From Bradyrhizobium genosp. L (GTDB lineage Bacteria; Pseudomonadota; Alphaproteobacteria; Rhizobiales; Xanthobacteraceae): a stretch of 64,000 bases of DNA. This document shows positions 8,518-16,712 of the stretch, piece by piece (within the stretch, counting starts at the first letter, position 1; every line of letters starts with the position of its first letter). The notes below the pieces were generated by a model that saw nothing but the letters and a program-made list of their open reading frames with translations, did no database searches and had not been told where the DNA came from. The stretch is from positions 6,659,501 through 6,723,500 of the forward strand of contig NZ_CP061378.1 in the NCBI RefSeq assembly GCF_015624485.1. The letters are read 5' to 3'. The position numbers and the translations under genes are program-made.

Positions 8518-10374
8518 TCAAATCCCTTCGAACTGCAGCCGTGCCAGCCGCGCATAGAGGCCGTTGGCAGCGACCAGCTCGGCATGGGTGCCCTGCTCGA
8601 CGATCTTGCCCTGGTCCAGGACGAGAATGCGGTCGCAGGACAGCACGGTGGCGAGGCGATGCGCGATCACCAGCGTGGTGCGGTGGCGCATCAGCTCTTC
8701 CAGCGCGGTCTGCACCAGCGTCTCGCTCTCGGCGTCGAGCGCCGAGGTCGCCTCGTCGAGCAGCAGCAGCGGCGCGTCGCGCAGGATGGCGCGCGCGATC
8801 GCGATGCGCTGGCGCTGGCCGCCCGACAGCGTCACGCCGCGCTCGCCGAGCTGCGTCTCGAAACCACCGGGCAGGCGGCGCAGGAATTCGGTGGCATGGG
8901 CGAGATCGGCGGCGCGCTCGACCTCGGCGTCGGTCGCATCGGGACGGCCGAAGCGGATGTTGTCGCGCGCGCTCGCGGCGAACACCACGGAATCCTGCGG
9001 CACCAGCGCGATGCGCGCGCGCACCTCGGCGGGGTCGGCCTGCCGGATCGGAACGCCGTCGAGCGAGATGGTGCCCGACCGGGGATCGTAGAAGCGCAGC
9101 AGCAGGTGGAACAGGGTGCTCTTGCCGGCGCCGGAAGGACCGACGATCGCGACCTTTTCACCTGAACGTACCGACAGCGACACCCCGTCGACCGCGAGCG
9201 TATTGGGTCTTGTCGGGTAGGCGAAGCTGACATTGTCGAAGCCGACATCGCCGCGCGCGGGCTGTGGCAGCGCGCGCGGCTGCGCGGGAGCGGCAATCGC
9301 CGGCCTGACGCGCAAAATCTCGAACAGCCGCTCGGCGGCGCCCGATGCGGCCGAGACCTCGCCCCAGACCTCGCTGAGCTGGCCGAGGCCGCTCGCGGCG
9401 AACGCCGTATAGAGGACGAACTGGCCGAGCCGGCCCGGGCTTATGGCGCCGGTGAGGACGTCGTGCGAGCCGACCCAGAGGATCAGGACGACGCTTGTGA
9501 ACACGATGAAAATGACGATCAGCGTCAGCACCGCGCGCGCCTTGGTCGAGCTGCGCGCCGCCTGATAGGCCTGCTCGACTTCGCCGGCGAAGCGCGCCTG
9601 CGCGAGCCGCTCGCCGGTATAGGCCTGCACGGTGCGGATCGCGTTGACGAGCTCGCTGGCATAGGCGCTGGCATCGGCCAGCGTATCCTGCGCGTTGCGC
9701 GACAGCCGCCGCACCCAGCGGCCGAACGCGACCAGCGGGATCACGATCAGCGGGATCGCCAGCAGCACGAAGCCGGACAGCCGCGGGCTGGTGAACACCA
9801 TCATCGCGGCAGCGCCGAAGAACAGCATCAGATTGCGTAGCGCGATCGAGACCGAGGCGCCGACCGCCGACTTGATCTGCGTGGTGTCGGCGGTGAGCCG
9901 CGACACCAGTTCGCCCGAGCGCGCGGAATCGAAGAACGACGGCGCCAACGAGAGCAGATGCGCGAACACGTCGCGGCGGAGGTCGGCGACGATGCGCTCG
10001 CCGATCGTCATCACGAGGTAGTAGCGCGAGGCGCTGGCGGCAGCCAGCACCGCGACGACCGCGATCATCACGCTGAAATAGCTGTTGATCATCGCGATGC
10101 CTTCGGGCGTGAAGCCCATGTCGATCATCCGCCTCACCGCAACCGGCACGATCAGCGTGGTGATCGCGGCGACCGTCAGCGAGATGAAGGCAAGAATCGC
10201 GCGCCCCTTGTAGCGCGCCACATAAGGCGCCAGCGCCAGCAGCGGCCGCAGGCGAGCGCGGCTTTTCGCCGGGTCCGCGAGCTGGCTCTCGATGAAGGCT
10301 TCCTCCTCGAGCAACGCATCGCGCGGCGGCTCGTGGGCGCCACGTGGGGTCTCAAGCGGTTCGGCTATGCTCAT
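8518..10374 (-). CDS. ABC exporter, fused membrane and ATPase domains (MsbA-like half-transporter)
   Basis: A 618-residue half-size exporter with an N-terminal six-helix ABC transmembrane domain (about residues 60-340) and a C-terminal nucleotide-binding domain. The ATPase motifs are complete: Walker [10 protein letters not shown], signature [14 protein letters not shown], Walker [13 protein letters not shown], and H-loop VIAHR. It should work as a homodimer in the inner membrane. The sequence resembles the MsbA/lipid-exporter group, but nothing in the context fixes the substrate. It is monocistronic: upstream is the divergent rpmE and downstream is a palindromic repeat. Confidence 0.88.
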   Translation of the reverse strand: MSIAEPLETPRGAHEPPRDALLEEEAFIESQLADPAKSRARLRPLLALAPYVARYKGRAILAFISLTVAAITTLIVPVAVRRMIDMGFTPEGIAMINSYFSVMIAVVAVLAAASASRYYLVMTIGERIVADLRRDVFAHLLSLAPSFFDSARSGELVSRLTADTTQIKSAVGASVSIALRNLMLFFGAAAMMVFTSPRLSGFVLLAIPLIVIPLVAFGRWVRRLSRNAQDTLADASAYASELVNAIRTVQAYTGERLAQARFAGEVEQAYQAARSSTKARAVLTLIVIFIVFTSVVLILWVGSHDVLTGAISPGRLGQFVLYTAFAASGLGQLSEVWGEVSAASGAAERLFEILRVRPAIAAPAQPRALPQPARGDVGFDNVSFAYPTRPNTLAVDGVSLSVRSGEKVAIVGPSGAGKSTLFHLLLRFYDPRSGTISLDGVPIRQADPAEVRARIALVPQDSVVFAASARDNIRFGRPDATDAEVERAADLAHATEFLRRLPGGFETQLGERGVTLSGGQRQRIAIARAILRDAPLLLLDEATSALDAESETLVQTALEELMRHRTTLVIAHRLATVLSCDRILVLDQGKIVEQGTHAELVAANGLYARLARLQFEGI

Positions 10375-10483
10375 TTTTCTGTTTCTAGACCGGTTCTACT
10401 GTCCCCAAATAGGCCCGCCGCTCGCGGCTGGCAAATGGACGGAAAGTCCTAATCCGATGATGGGTTTGAGCCCGGTTTCCGGC

Positions 10484-10512
10484 TTGTTTTGACGGCCCCC
10501 TTGGGCTATAGA
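10484..10512 (+). promoter_or_regulatory. Probable sigma-70 promoter of rpmE
   Basis: TTGTTT at 10484-10489 and TATAGA at 10507-10512 are separated by 17 bases, about 60 bases before the rpmE ATG. The spacing and the -10 are good; the -35 is only fair. Confidence 0.45.
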
Positions 10513-10574
10513 GCCGGCCAAATCCCGTATCCCAGACATCGCAAGACGGGCGCCGGCGCGCCGAAGGAACTGTC

Positions 10575-10802
10575 ATGAAAGCCGATATTCATCCGAATTA
10601 TCATACGATTAAGGTCGTCATGACCGATGGCACCGAGTACCTGACCCGCTCCACCTGGGGCAAGGAAGGCGACACGCTGAACCTCGACATCGACCCCAAG
10701 TCGCACCCGGCCTGGACCGGTGGCACCCAGCAGCTGATGGATCGTGGCGGCCGCGTCTCCCGGTTCCAGAAGAAGTTTTCGGGCTTCCTCAAGAAGGATT
10801 GA
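10575..10802 (+). CDS. rpmE: 50S ribosomal protein L31
   Basis: A 75-residue L31, a small protein bridging the large and small ribosomal subunits. It begins [19 protein letters not shown] and matches the Rhizobiales form. The Cys residues that bind zinc in many L31 proteins are absent, which is normal for this group's zinc-independent type. An AAGGAA Shine-Dalgarno lies 5 bases before the ATG, and a strong terminator follows about 35 bases after the stop. Confidence 0.97.
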   Translation: MKADIHPNYHTIKVVMTDGTEYLTRSTWGKEGDTLNLDIDPKSHPAWTGGTQQLMDRGGRVSRFQKKFSGFLKKD

Positions 10803-10837
10803 GGTCTGCACGCGACGAGCCCTTTGCCGGCCTGTCC

Positions 10838-10866
10838 AAACGCCCCCCTTCGCGGGGGCGTTTTTG
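10838..10866 (+). terminator. rpmE intrinsic terminator
   Basis: A stem of CGCCCCC (10841-10847) with GGGGGCG (10854-10860) is followed by TTTTTGTTTT, about 38 bases after the rpmE stop. Confidence 0.9.
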
Positions 10867-10937
10867 TTTTGGGGGCGCGGTCGGTTGCCACGTATTCGTT
10901 GTCGTCCCGGCGAGCGCAAATAGCGCTGCATATGCCG

Positions 10938-11059
10938 TCGTCGTCCTGGCGAAAGCCAGGACCCATAACCACCGAATGTGATTGTGAACGGGGCTGCGGC
11001 CCCAGCGTCGTGCCTCAGCGGCTGTCGGGGTAATGGGTCCTGGCTTTCGCCAGGACGAC
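10938..11059. repeat. Long inverted repeat, family A copy 1
   Basis: The outer arms CGTCGTCCTGGCGAAAGCC and its complement enclose about 75 bases, with an inner ACCCATAAC/AATGGGTC boundary. This copy carries CTGG/CCAG in place of the CCGG/CCGG found in the other five copies (22937, 30880, 32694, 56889, 60924). It lies between convergent rpmE and the LysE-type gene. Confidence 0.85.
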
Positions 11060-11097
11060 CGTGAGGATAGTTTTCGATTCAGCAACCACCACCGCGG

Positions 11098-11205
11098 TGT
11101 CGTCACCCGCGCATGCGGGTGATCCAGTATTCCAGAGACGGTCGTGCTTGAGCCGAGAGGCCGCGGCGTACTGGGTCGCCCGATTAAATCGGGCGATGAC
11201 AGCGG
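11098..11205. repeat. Dispersed repeat, family B copy 1
   Basis: It starts with a CCCGC-GCATGCGGG palindrome followed by TGATCCAGTATTCCAG. It ends with GGCGTACTGGGTCGCCCG and a CGCCCGATTAAATCGGGCG hairpin, then ATGACAG. A second copy with the same order of blocks is at 22617-22729. No coding potential is seen. Confidence 0.8.
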
Positions 11206-11733
11206 GGGTGGGGACGTAGCTTCGCGTTCTCGCGACATGAGTTGTCCGAGCTTTGCTTGTCGTTCCGCCCTCTTGCTTTGTAGAGGGCGCAGGGAAAGCC
11301 GGGTGCCGATTGCACCCATGGGTCCCGTGCAACAAAAAGCACGGGAGTAGGACCACAGGTGTAACCGGGAACAACCCGGCTTTCCCTGCGCGATGGGTTA
11401 CGGCTTATACGTGCTCGCCCCGGCGAGACTGGGCTTTTGTGTCACCGTCATCCCTGATGAAGCGCTAGCTTCTCAAAGGAATCAACACCTGCCACTAGGG
11501 CGTCAGGCCTGCACGACTTCACCGTCCGCCTTGCGCGCGCTACGTCTTCGCGCACTCGGCGTCCACCGCATCTCACCGCAACACTAATGACGACCGCGAA
11601 GCGCCCCTCGATCGGGTGAGACGCGACATCTATACACCAATTCGCTCTTCCGATAAAACGAATTATTTTCTTGCAGCGGGATTGACAGGTTTTGCTGAGT
11701 TGCCCGTCGGGCAGTCACACCAACATCACTCTC
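11206..11733. other. Non-coding tract with a highly structured, repeat-like element
   Basis: No credible gene is seen. The centre (11287-11391) has two perfectly complementary 18-base arms (11287-11304 and 11374-11391). They enclose two more hairpins: GGGTGC/GCACCC at 11301-11316 and CCCGTGC/GCACGGG at 11324-11345. A further small hairpin, GCCCTC/GAGGGC, abuts the left arm (11267-11288). On one strand this folds as a closed multi-branch structure. The rest, through 11600, is GC-rich with short inverted repeats. Around 11670-11712 is a TTGACAGG...GAGTTGCCCGTCGGGCA block, whose complement-like relative is near 22847-22866. I recall such sequence as dispersed in Bradyrhizobium. Confidence 0.6.
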
Positions 11734-11837
11734 GTCATTCCGGGGCGCGCCTCTTGGCGCGAGCCCGGAATCCATCAGGCCACAGCGTTGGTGGAGGAAT
11801 GGATTCCGGGCTCTCGCTTCGCTAGCCCCGGAATGAC
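11734..11837. repeat. Dispersed inverted repeat, family C copy 1
   Basis: Arms GTCATTCCGGGGCGCG and its imperfect complement (..CCCCGGAATGAC) enclose inner arms CCCGGAATCCA/TGGATTCCGGG. A shorter copy is at 38285-38359. It ends 19 bases before the LysE-type stop. Confidence 0.8.
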
Positions 11838-11855
11838 AACGGAGTTCGTCCTGGG

Positions 11856-12470
11856 CTAATCCTGAAACGCCAGCCGCGCCCCGAGCGCGACCAGGACGCT
11901 GCCGCCGATCTTCTGCAGCATCCGCTGCGAGCTCCGGGAGCGTTGCAACTTCGACATCACGGCGCTGGCGAACAGCACGCAGACGATGTCGACCAGCGAG
12001 AAGGCCAGATTGACGATCGTGCCAAGCATGAACAGCTGGGCCCAGACCGGCAGGCTTGCGGACGGATCCACGAACTGCGGCAGGAACGCCAGGAAGAAGA
12101 TCGCGGTCTTCGGATTGAGCACCTCGACGACGACGCTCTGCGCGAAGGCGCGCCGCGCCGAGAGCGGGGCGAGCGCGGGAGGCTTCGTCTCACCGCGATC
12201 GCGGAACAGCGACAGCCCGAGCCAGACCAGATAGGCCGCGCCGGCGAGCTTCATCGCCATGAACAGCGGCGGCACCGCGTGAAACAGCAGCGCGAGGCCG
12301 GCGGCCGCGGCGACCACGTGGACGTAGCCGCCGAGATGCAGGCCGAGCGAGGCCATCAGCCCGGCGCGCCTGCCGCCCGCCAAGGTGCGCGCGGCGGCGT
12401 ACAACATGGCAGGCCCCGGGATCAGCGCGAAGGTCGCGGTCGTCACCGCGAAGGCAAGGTACAATTCCAT
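11856..12470 (-). CDS. LysE/RhtB-family amino-acid exporter
   Basis: A 204-residue membrane protein with the LysE-family signature near the N terminus (ATFALIPGPAMLYAAARTLAGG) and five or six hydrophobic segments spread along its length, including the conserved VEVLNPKTAIFFLAFLPQFV. Such proteins export amino acids or related small molecules across the inner membrane. The gene starts 10 bases after the stop of the PaiB-like gene, so the two form an operon. The specific substrate is unknown. Confidence 0.88.
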   Translation of the reverse strand: MELYLAFAVTTATFALIPGPAMLYAAARTLAGGRRAGLMASLGLHLGGYVHVVAAAAGLALLFHAVPPLFMAMKLAGAAYLVWLGLSLFRDRGETKPPALAPLSARRAFAQSVVVEVLNPKTAIFFLAFLPQFVDPSASLPVWAQLFMLGTIVNLAFSLVDIVCVLFASAVMSKLQRSRSSQRMLQKIGGSVLVALGARLAFQD

Positions 12471-12480
12471 TCGCGCGTGC

Positions 12481-13107
12481 TCAGCTTGCCGGGATCATCG
12501 CCGCGACCTCGCGGTCATCAGGGTTGTCGCTGGCGCCGAGGCCTGCAATCACGCCCGCGCGGTCCTCGCGCTTGCGGTTCTGGCTCATCTTCTTCTTGGC
12601 GTCGAGCCGCGTGATCGGCATCCGCAGACCAACGATGCCGCGCAGCTGCGCCTTGATGAAGTCGGCCGGCGCGTCGCTGACCTGCCAAGCTTCCTTGCGC
12701 GAGCTCTCGTGCAGTTCGGTCAGCCGCGTCACCACGTCGAGCAGGCGATCGGCGTCCTCGAAGAATTCCACCGCGCCATAGGCGTGCACGGCGACGTAAT
12801 TCCAGGTCGGCACCACCTTGCCGTGCTCGGCCTTGGTCACATACCAGGACGGCGTGACATAGGCGTCGGGACCGGTGAAGATCGCCATCGCCTCGCCTGT
12901 CGCGGGCAGCTTCCATTGCGGATTGGGCCGCGCGACGTGGCCATGGAGCGTGCCGAACTCGCCCTCGCGCTCGTCGAGGATCAGCGGCAGCGGCGTACCG
13001 ATCAGGCCGTCGGCGGTGGCCGTGACCAGCGTCGCGAGCCGCGATGCGCGCATCGCGGCGTGGATCGCGCCGAGTTCCTCGATCTTGAAGTGCGGCGGCA
13101 GGTACAT
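12481..13107 (-). CDS. PaiB-like FMN-binding negative transcriptional regulator
   Basis: A 208-residue member of the PaiB/FMN-binding split-barrel family. It contains MYLPPHFKIEELGAIHAAM at the start, a HVARPNPQW block, and YVTPSWYVTKAEHGKVVPTWNYVAVHAYG, which are the family's conserved core. The original Bacillus PaiB is described as a negative regulator; many homologues may simply bind flavin. I chose the ATG at 13105-13107 because the family begins MYxP; an in-frame start 10 codons earlier adds unconserved residues. It is followed 10 bases later by the LysE exporter. Confidence 0.85.
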   Translation of the reverse strand: MYLPPHFKIEELGAIHAAMRASRLATLVTATADGLIGTPLPLILDEREGEFGTLHGHVARPNPQWKLPATGEAMAIFTGPDAYVTPSWYVTKAEHGKVVPTWNYVAVHAYGAVEFFEDADRLLDVVTRLTELHESSRKEAWQVSDAPADFIKAQLRGIVGLRMPITRLDAKKKMSQNRKREDRAGVIAGLGASDNPDDREVAAMIPAS

Positions 13108-13205
13108 GGCAGACCCTTCGCTGTTCGACGCCAACATAGCGCCAAAGCGGCCGACCGTCAGCCGCGCGACGGGGCTTGTCGCATCTTGAACCCATCTGGG
13201 CGGTA

Positions 13206-13718
13206 TTACTGCTCGAACGCGGCCTTCAGGCGGTTGAGCTGCGGCACCAGCGGGTTGCCGATCGAGGCGCGATCCGGCGCCGGCGCGTGGATCGTGGTGT
13301 CGAGCCGGCGCACGCGCGTCTGCAAATCCATCGAGCGGGTGATCAGGAGCTGCAGCTGCTCGGGCAGCTTCTCGATCATGTCGACCGGGCCGGGATCGGC
13401 GGCGGTGAGCTTGACCTTGGTCTTCTCGCGGTTGGCCTGGGTCAGCGTCATCTCGCCTTCCTTGACCGCGCGGTGCAGCAGCAGCCAGGACGCGAGCTGC
13501 ATCAGCCGCGTGGTCAGGCGCATGCTCTCGGTCGCGTAGGTCAGGCTGACGGCGCGTTCCAGCGCCTTGGCCTCGTTGCGGCCGTCGCCGTCGAGATAGG
13601 CGGCGGTCTGCTCGACCAGGTCCATGCCTTCGCGAAACAGCACCCCGAATGCCGCAGAATTGGTCAGCCGTTCACTGAACAGCACAAGCCCGGCCTCGCT
13701 CTGGGAACGATCCGCCAT
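13206..13718 (-). CDS. rcdA: DUF1465 / RcdA-like protease adaptor
   Basis: A 170-residue helical protein of the DUF1465 family (PF07323), whose Caulobacter member RcdA is an adaptor that, with CpdR and PopA, brings CtrA and other substrates to ClpXP. The conserved core FREGMDLVEQTAAYLDGDG and ESMRLTTRLMQLASWLLLHR is intact. I use the ATG at 13716-13718; an in-frame start 5 codons upstream is possible. It stands alone. Whether it acts in CtrA turnover here is inference from family membership. Confidence 0.8.
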   Translation of the reverse strand: MADRSQSEAGLVLFSERLTNSAAFGVLFREGMDLVEQTAAYLDGDGRNEAKALERAVSLTYATESMRLTTRLMQLASWLLLHRAVKEGEMTLTQANREKTKVKLTAADPGPVDMIEKLPEQLQLLITRSMDLQTRVRRLDTTIHAPAPDRASIGNPLVPQLNRLKAAFEQ

Positions 13719-13849
13719 GGTTAACGCCCTCACACCACCGTAACGCCCACCGGCGTCTGGCGCGCCGGCTTATGATGAACAAATCATTGCGCGGGCGAGG
13801 CGAAGAGTCCAGCCGCAACCGGATTTATGGTTTCCAGCCGGTGGGGCGC

Positions 13850-13948
13850 ACAAAAAAGAGCCGCCGTTTCCGGCGGCTTTTGAAGTTGATAACAGGGAGG
13901 CGTCAAACAGAGTGGACAGGAGCCACTCGGTGTCCAAACGAGGACAAT
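13850..13948 (-). ncRNA. Candidate small RNA with anti-Shine-Dalgarno loops
   Basis: On the minus strand a promoter-like TTTACG-N17-GATTAT (13978-13983 and 13955-13960) precedes about 100 bases. These contain a GAGTGG/CCACTC hairpin whose loop is CTCCTGT, an unpaired GCCTCCC, and a 7-bp GC hairpin (13860-13866 with 13871-13877) followed by a T run. CU-rich anti-Shine-Dalgarno loops plus a terminator are typical of alphaproteobacterial regulatory RNAs. A minus-strand open frame here runs through the terminator and is not credible as a gene. No known family is recognised. Confidence 0.4.
13855..13885. terminator. Strong terminator hairpin, T-rich on both strands
   Basis: The GCCGCCG/CGGCGGC stem with a TTTC loop is flanked by AAAAAAGA on the left and TTTTG on the right, so it could stop transcription from either side. 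The minus-strand reading gives the longer T run. Confidence 0.8.
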
Positions 13949-14065
13949 GCATTGATAATCGAGAAAGCTTAACCGATCGTAAATGAGCGGATTTTTTTAG
14001 GCTTTGTTTGCCATATCGGCCAATGGCCCAGTCTGGGACAGCACGCGCATGGATGACGCGCGTCT

Positions 14066-14194
14066 TCCCTGCCCCCTGAAAGGGGGAAGGTCGGGATGGG
14101 TCAGCCGCGGGCGACGGTGTATGTGGAGAGAACGGATCCCCGCCCGCTTTGCTCTGTGAGCAAAGCGACCTCCCCTTTTCAAGGGGAGGTGGAG
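14066..14194. repeat. Dispersed repeat, family D copy 1
   Basis: It begins CCCCCTGAAAGGGGGAAGG TCGGGATGGG, then TCAGCCGCGG and GTGGAGAG, and ends with a CCTCCCCTTTTCAAGGGGAGG palindrome next to GCTCT...AGCAAAGC arms. A second copy is at 25612-25740. It lies between the 3' end of the Cys-rich gene and the small-RNA region. Confidence 0.75.
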
Positions 14195-14215
14195 TTCCTC
14201 TGCCGAAGCGCGAAA

Positions 14216-14506
14216 CTATTTCTTCTCACAGTCGATCGCCGCGTCGGAATAATTGGCGTCACAAAACTGATCGCAACGGACCTTTTGCGCCTTCGCCATG
14301 TCCGGGCACGATTTGTTGGCAGGCAGTTCGCTGCACGCGCCGAGGTTCGTTTCGAACAGCGCCTGGCAGTCGCGCTCCTTGCACTGGCGCGCGGTTTTTT
14401 CACCTTTTGAACAGGCCGACGGCGTGCGGGCGGACGCTGGGGCCGCCTGCACCATCACGGCCGCGATCAGGCCGGCGAGAAAAATGGCTCTCATAATGGC
14501 TCTCAT
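14216..14506 (-). CDS. Small Cys-rich secreted protein, function unknown
   Basis: A 96-residue protein with a signal peptide (MRAIMRAIFLAGLIAAVMVQAAPASA) and a mature part with eight Cys in patterns such as CKERDC and CDQFCD, suggesting disulfides in the periplasm. I do not recognise a family. The ATG overlaps the stop of the upstream DUF1192 gene by four bases (ATGA), which points to translational coupling and decides the start; a second ATG four codons later is possible. Confidence 0.6.
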   Translation of the reverse strand: MRAIMRAIFLAGLIAAVMVQAAPASARTPSACSKGEKTARQCKERDCQALFETNLGACSELPANKSCPDMAKAQKVRCDQFCDANYSDAAIDCEKK

Positions 14507-14700
14507 GGCGACGACTTGAAGAACGAGTTCGCGGCGTCCTTCGATGCACGCTTCTTCGTCATCGCTTCCTTCAACCGGTCGACCTCCGACGTGAGCAGCG
14601 CGATGCGTTCGCTCAACTCCTCGACTGACAGCAGCGAGAGGTCTTGTCCGATCTCGTGGCTGATCTTTTTCTTCGGACGGTCGTCATCCTCGATTGGCAT
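14503..14700 (-). CDS. DUF1192 family protein
   Basis: A 65-residue protein with the DUF1192 pattern: an acidic start MPIEDDDRPKKK, then EIGQDLSLLSVEELSERIALL and a predicted short coiled coil EVDRLKEAMTKKR. The function is unknown; the family is common in Rhizobiales. A strong GGAGGAG Shine-Dalgarno sits 2-8 bases before the ATG (14703-14709), which rejects a start five codons upstream. It is translationally coupled to the downstream Cys-rich gene. Confidence 0.85.
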   Translation of the reverse strand: MPIEDDDRPKKKISHEIGQDLSLLSVEELSERIALLTSEVDRLKEAMTKKRASKDAANSFFKSSP

Positions 14701-14771
14701 GTCTCCTCCCGGCAATGATCTGGCGCCAAGCGCCCAGGGATGCTATATTCCCCGATCAGGAGAATTTTGCA

Positions 14772-14846
14772 GTGACTTTCTCGTGCGCGCAACGTCTGAC
14801 GCGAATGCCCCGGCCCGACCGCAAGGAGGCTGACCGGACGGGATAG
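14772..14846 (+). CDS. Putative 24-codon leader peptide upstream of metG
   Basis: A GTG-initiated frame of 24 codons ending in TAG. It is preceded by AGGAG at 14758-14762 with a 9-base spacing, and it lies between a TATATT-containing promoter-like region (14744-14749) and a terminator hairpin. Six of the 24 residues are Arg and only one is Met. It has no plus-strand gene upstream, so it belongs to the metG leader. It could be a regulatory leader peptide; the alternative is a chance short frame. Confidence 0.35.
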   Translation: MTFSCAQRLTRMPRPDRKEADRTG

Positions 14847-14882
14847 TGCGCGTCCACGCGCGCAAGGCATGAGCCGACCCCA

Positions 14883-14915
14883 AGCCCTTCCGATCGTGCG
14901 GGAGGGCTTTTCATT
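14883..14915 (+). terminator. Intrinsic terminator inside the metG leader (possible attenuator)
   Basis: A 10-bp stem (14883-14892 with 14899-14908) with an ATCGTG loop is followed by TTTTCATTT. It lies 50 bases before the metG ATG, and no plus-strand gene precedes it except the short leader frame. Two perfectly complementary 9-mers, GCCGACCCC (14873-14881) and GGGGTCGGC (14929-14937), flank the hairpin, giving a larger closed structure. This arrangement fits conditional termination or a terminated small RNA. Confidence 0.6.
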
Positions 14916-14963
14916 TCTCGATTCGTCCGGGGTCGGCAGCAGCACACGCGAAAGACCGCACCC

Positions 14964-16643
14964 ATGACCAAGATTCTCATCACCAGCGCGCTGCCTTACG
15001 TGAACGGCGTCAAGCATCTCGGCAATCTCATCGGCTCCCTGCTGCCCGCCGATGTCCACGCCCGCTTCCGGCGGCAGATCGGCGACGACGTCCTCTTCAT
15101 CTGCGCGACCGACGAGCACGGCACCCCGGCCGAGCTCGGCGCGATCGACGCCGGACAAGACGTTCGCACCTTCTGTGACACACAGCACGCGATCCAGGCC
15201 GACATCTATCGCCGCTTCGGCCTCTCCTTCGACCATTTCGGCCGGACTTCTTCGCCCTGCAATCACGCGCTGACGCAGCACTTCTATCGCCGACTCGCGG
15301 AGGCCGGCCTGATCGAGGCGCGCGAGCTCCAGCAGATCTATTCCCCGAAGGACCGGCGCTTCCTGCCCGACCGCTACGTGCTCGGCACCTGCCCGCATTG
15401 CGGCGACCGGTCCGCACGCGGCGATCAATGCGATCATTGCGGCCGACTGCTCGATCCGCCCGAGCTGATCGAGCCGCGCTCCGCGCTGTCGGGCGACCGC
15501 GCGCTCGAAATCCGCACCGGCCGTCATCTGTTCCTGCGTCAGTCGCAGCTCGTCGCGAAACTCGGCGGATGGATCGACAGCCGGTCCGGCTGGCCGCCCT
15601 TCGTGGTCTCGACCGCAAAGAGCTGGCTCAATGCCGATCTGCGCGATCGCTGCATCACGCGCGATCTCGCCTGGGGCATCGCGGTGCCGCGCGCGGGATT
15701 CGAGGACAAGGTGTTCTATGTCTGGTTCGATGCGCCGATCGGCTACATCGCCGCCACCCAGGAATGGGCGGCTCTCGCACCAAGCCGCGACTGGCGCGAC
15801 TGGTGGTGGCAGGCCGATGACATCAGCTACATCCAGTTTCTCGGCAAGGACAACATCCCGTTTCACACCGTGAGCTTTCCGGCGACCTTGCTCGGCTCGG
15901 GCGAGCCATGGACGACCGCCGACGTGATCAAGGGATTCCACTGGCTCACCTATGAGGGCGGAAAATTCTCGACCAGTCGTCAGCGCGGCATCTTCACCGA
16001 TGCGGCGCTTGCGGAGTTGCCCGCGGATTTGTGGCGCTGGTGGCTGATCGCCAACGCGCCCGAAAGCGCCGACACCGATTTCAGCATCGCGAAATTTGCC
16101 ACCGACGTGAACAAGGATCTTGCCGACATCTTCGGCAACCTCGTCAACCGCATCGTCAGCTTCACGCATCTCGCCTTCGCTGGACGCATTCCCGACGGCG
16201 GCACGCAAGGTGACGCCGAGCGACGGCTCGCCGATGAGTTGGAGCAGCGCATCGCAACGCTGCATCGCCATCACATTGCGCTGGAATTTCGGGGCGCGGC
16301 GGCGGCGATCCGCGCGATCTGGGATACGTCGAACGCTTACTTGCACCACGCAGCACCCTGGACTGCCATCAAGTCCGATCCCGATCGCGCCGCCGTCGTG
16401 ACGCGCACCGGGCTCAATCTGGTCAGGCTCTCGGCGACGCTGGCGTGGAGCATCGTGCCGCATCTCGCGGAACGCGTGCTTCGCGCCTTCGGCCACGACG
16501 ATGCGATCCCGCGCTGGCCCAATGGCCCACTCGCGTCGCTGCTGGACGAGGGCGCGGGCACACCGGTGGAAAATCCCGGTCCGCTGATCGAGAAGATCAC
16601 AGCTGAGCGAGCCGGCCAGCTGGCAGCGCGGTTCGGGGCTTGA
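14964..16643 (+). CDS. metG: Methionyl-tRNA synthetase, variant with KFSTS loop
   Basis: A 559-residue class I synthetase that charges tRNA-Met with methionine. The N-terminal catalytic domain has the HIGH-like HLGN (residues about 19-22), the CATDEHGTPAE block, and one four-Cys zinc knuckle (CPHC...CDHC). The signature loop reads GKFSTSRQRG rather than KMSKS, so the second Lys is Thr. The anticodon-binding helical domain follows, and there is no C-terminal tRNA-binding extension. The divergence suggests a second, possibly acquired or antibiotic-tolerant, synthetase paralogue beside a housekeeping copy elsewhere; that copy is not in this window. The leader carries a terminator and a small ORF. 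Confidence 0.85.
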   Translation: MTKILITSALPYVNGVKHLGNLIGSLLPADVHARFRRQIGDDVLFICATDEHGTPAELGAIDAGQDVRTFCDTQHAIQADIYRRFGLSFDHFGRTSSPCNHALTQHFYRRLAEAGLIEARELQQIYSPKDRRFLPDRYVLGTCPHCGDRSARGDQCDHCGRLLDPPELIEPRSALSGDRALEIRTGRHLFLRQSQLVAKLGGWIDSRSGWPPFVVSTAKSWLNADLRDRCITRDLAWGIAVPRAGFEDKVFYVWFDAPIGYIAATQEWAALAPSRDWRDWWWQADDISYIQFLGKDNIPFHTVSFPATLLGSGEPWTTADVIKGFHWLTYEGGKFSTSRQRGIFTDAALAELPADLWRWWLIANAPESADTDFSIAKFATDVNKDLADIFGNLVNRIVSFTHLAFAGRIPDGGTQGDAERRLADELEQRIATLHRHHIALEFRGAAAAIRAIWDTSNAYLHHAAPWTAIKSDPDRAAVVTRTGLNLVRLSATLAWSIVPHLAERVLRAFGHDDAIPRWPNGPLASLLDEGAGTPVENPGPLIEKITAERAGQLAARFGA

Positions 16644-16712
16644 CGGCGTTTCACTTCGGCGGGAAAGGCGATATGCCATCCGCCGATCTTCATCCTGGAC
16701 CAGGGACCCGCC

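Noticed and set aside
10799..11825. Many short open frames between rpmE and the LysE gene
   Set aside because: They coincide with inverted repeats and contain mirror-like peptide sequences; no ribosome sites or known domains.
13770..13952. 60-codon minus-strand frame upstream of rcdA
   Set aside because: It runs through the strong terminator hairpin and has no ribosome site; a non-coding RNA explains the region better.
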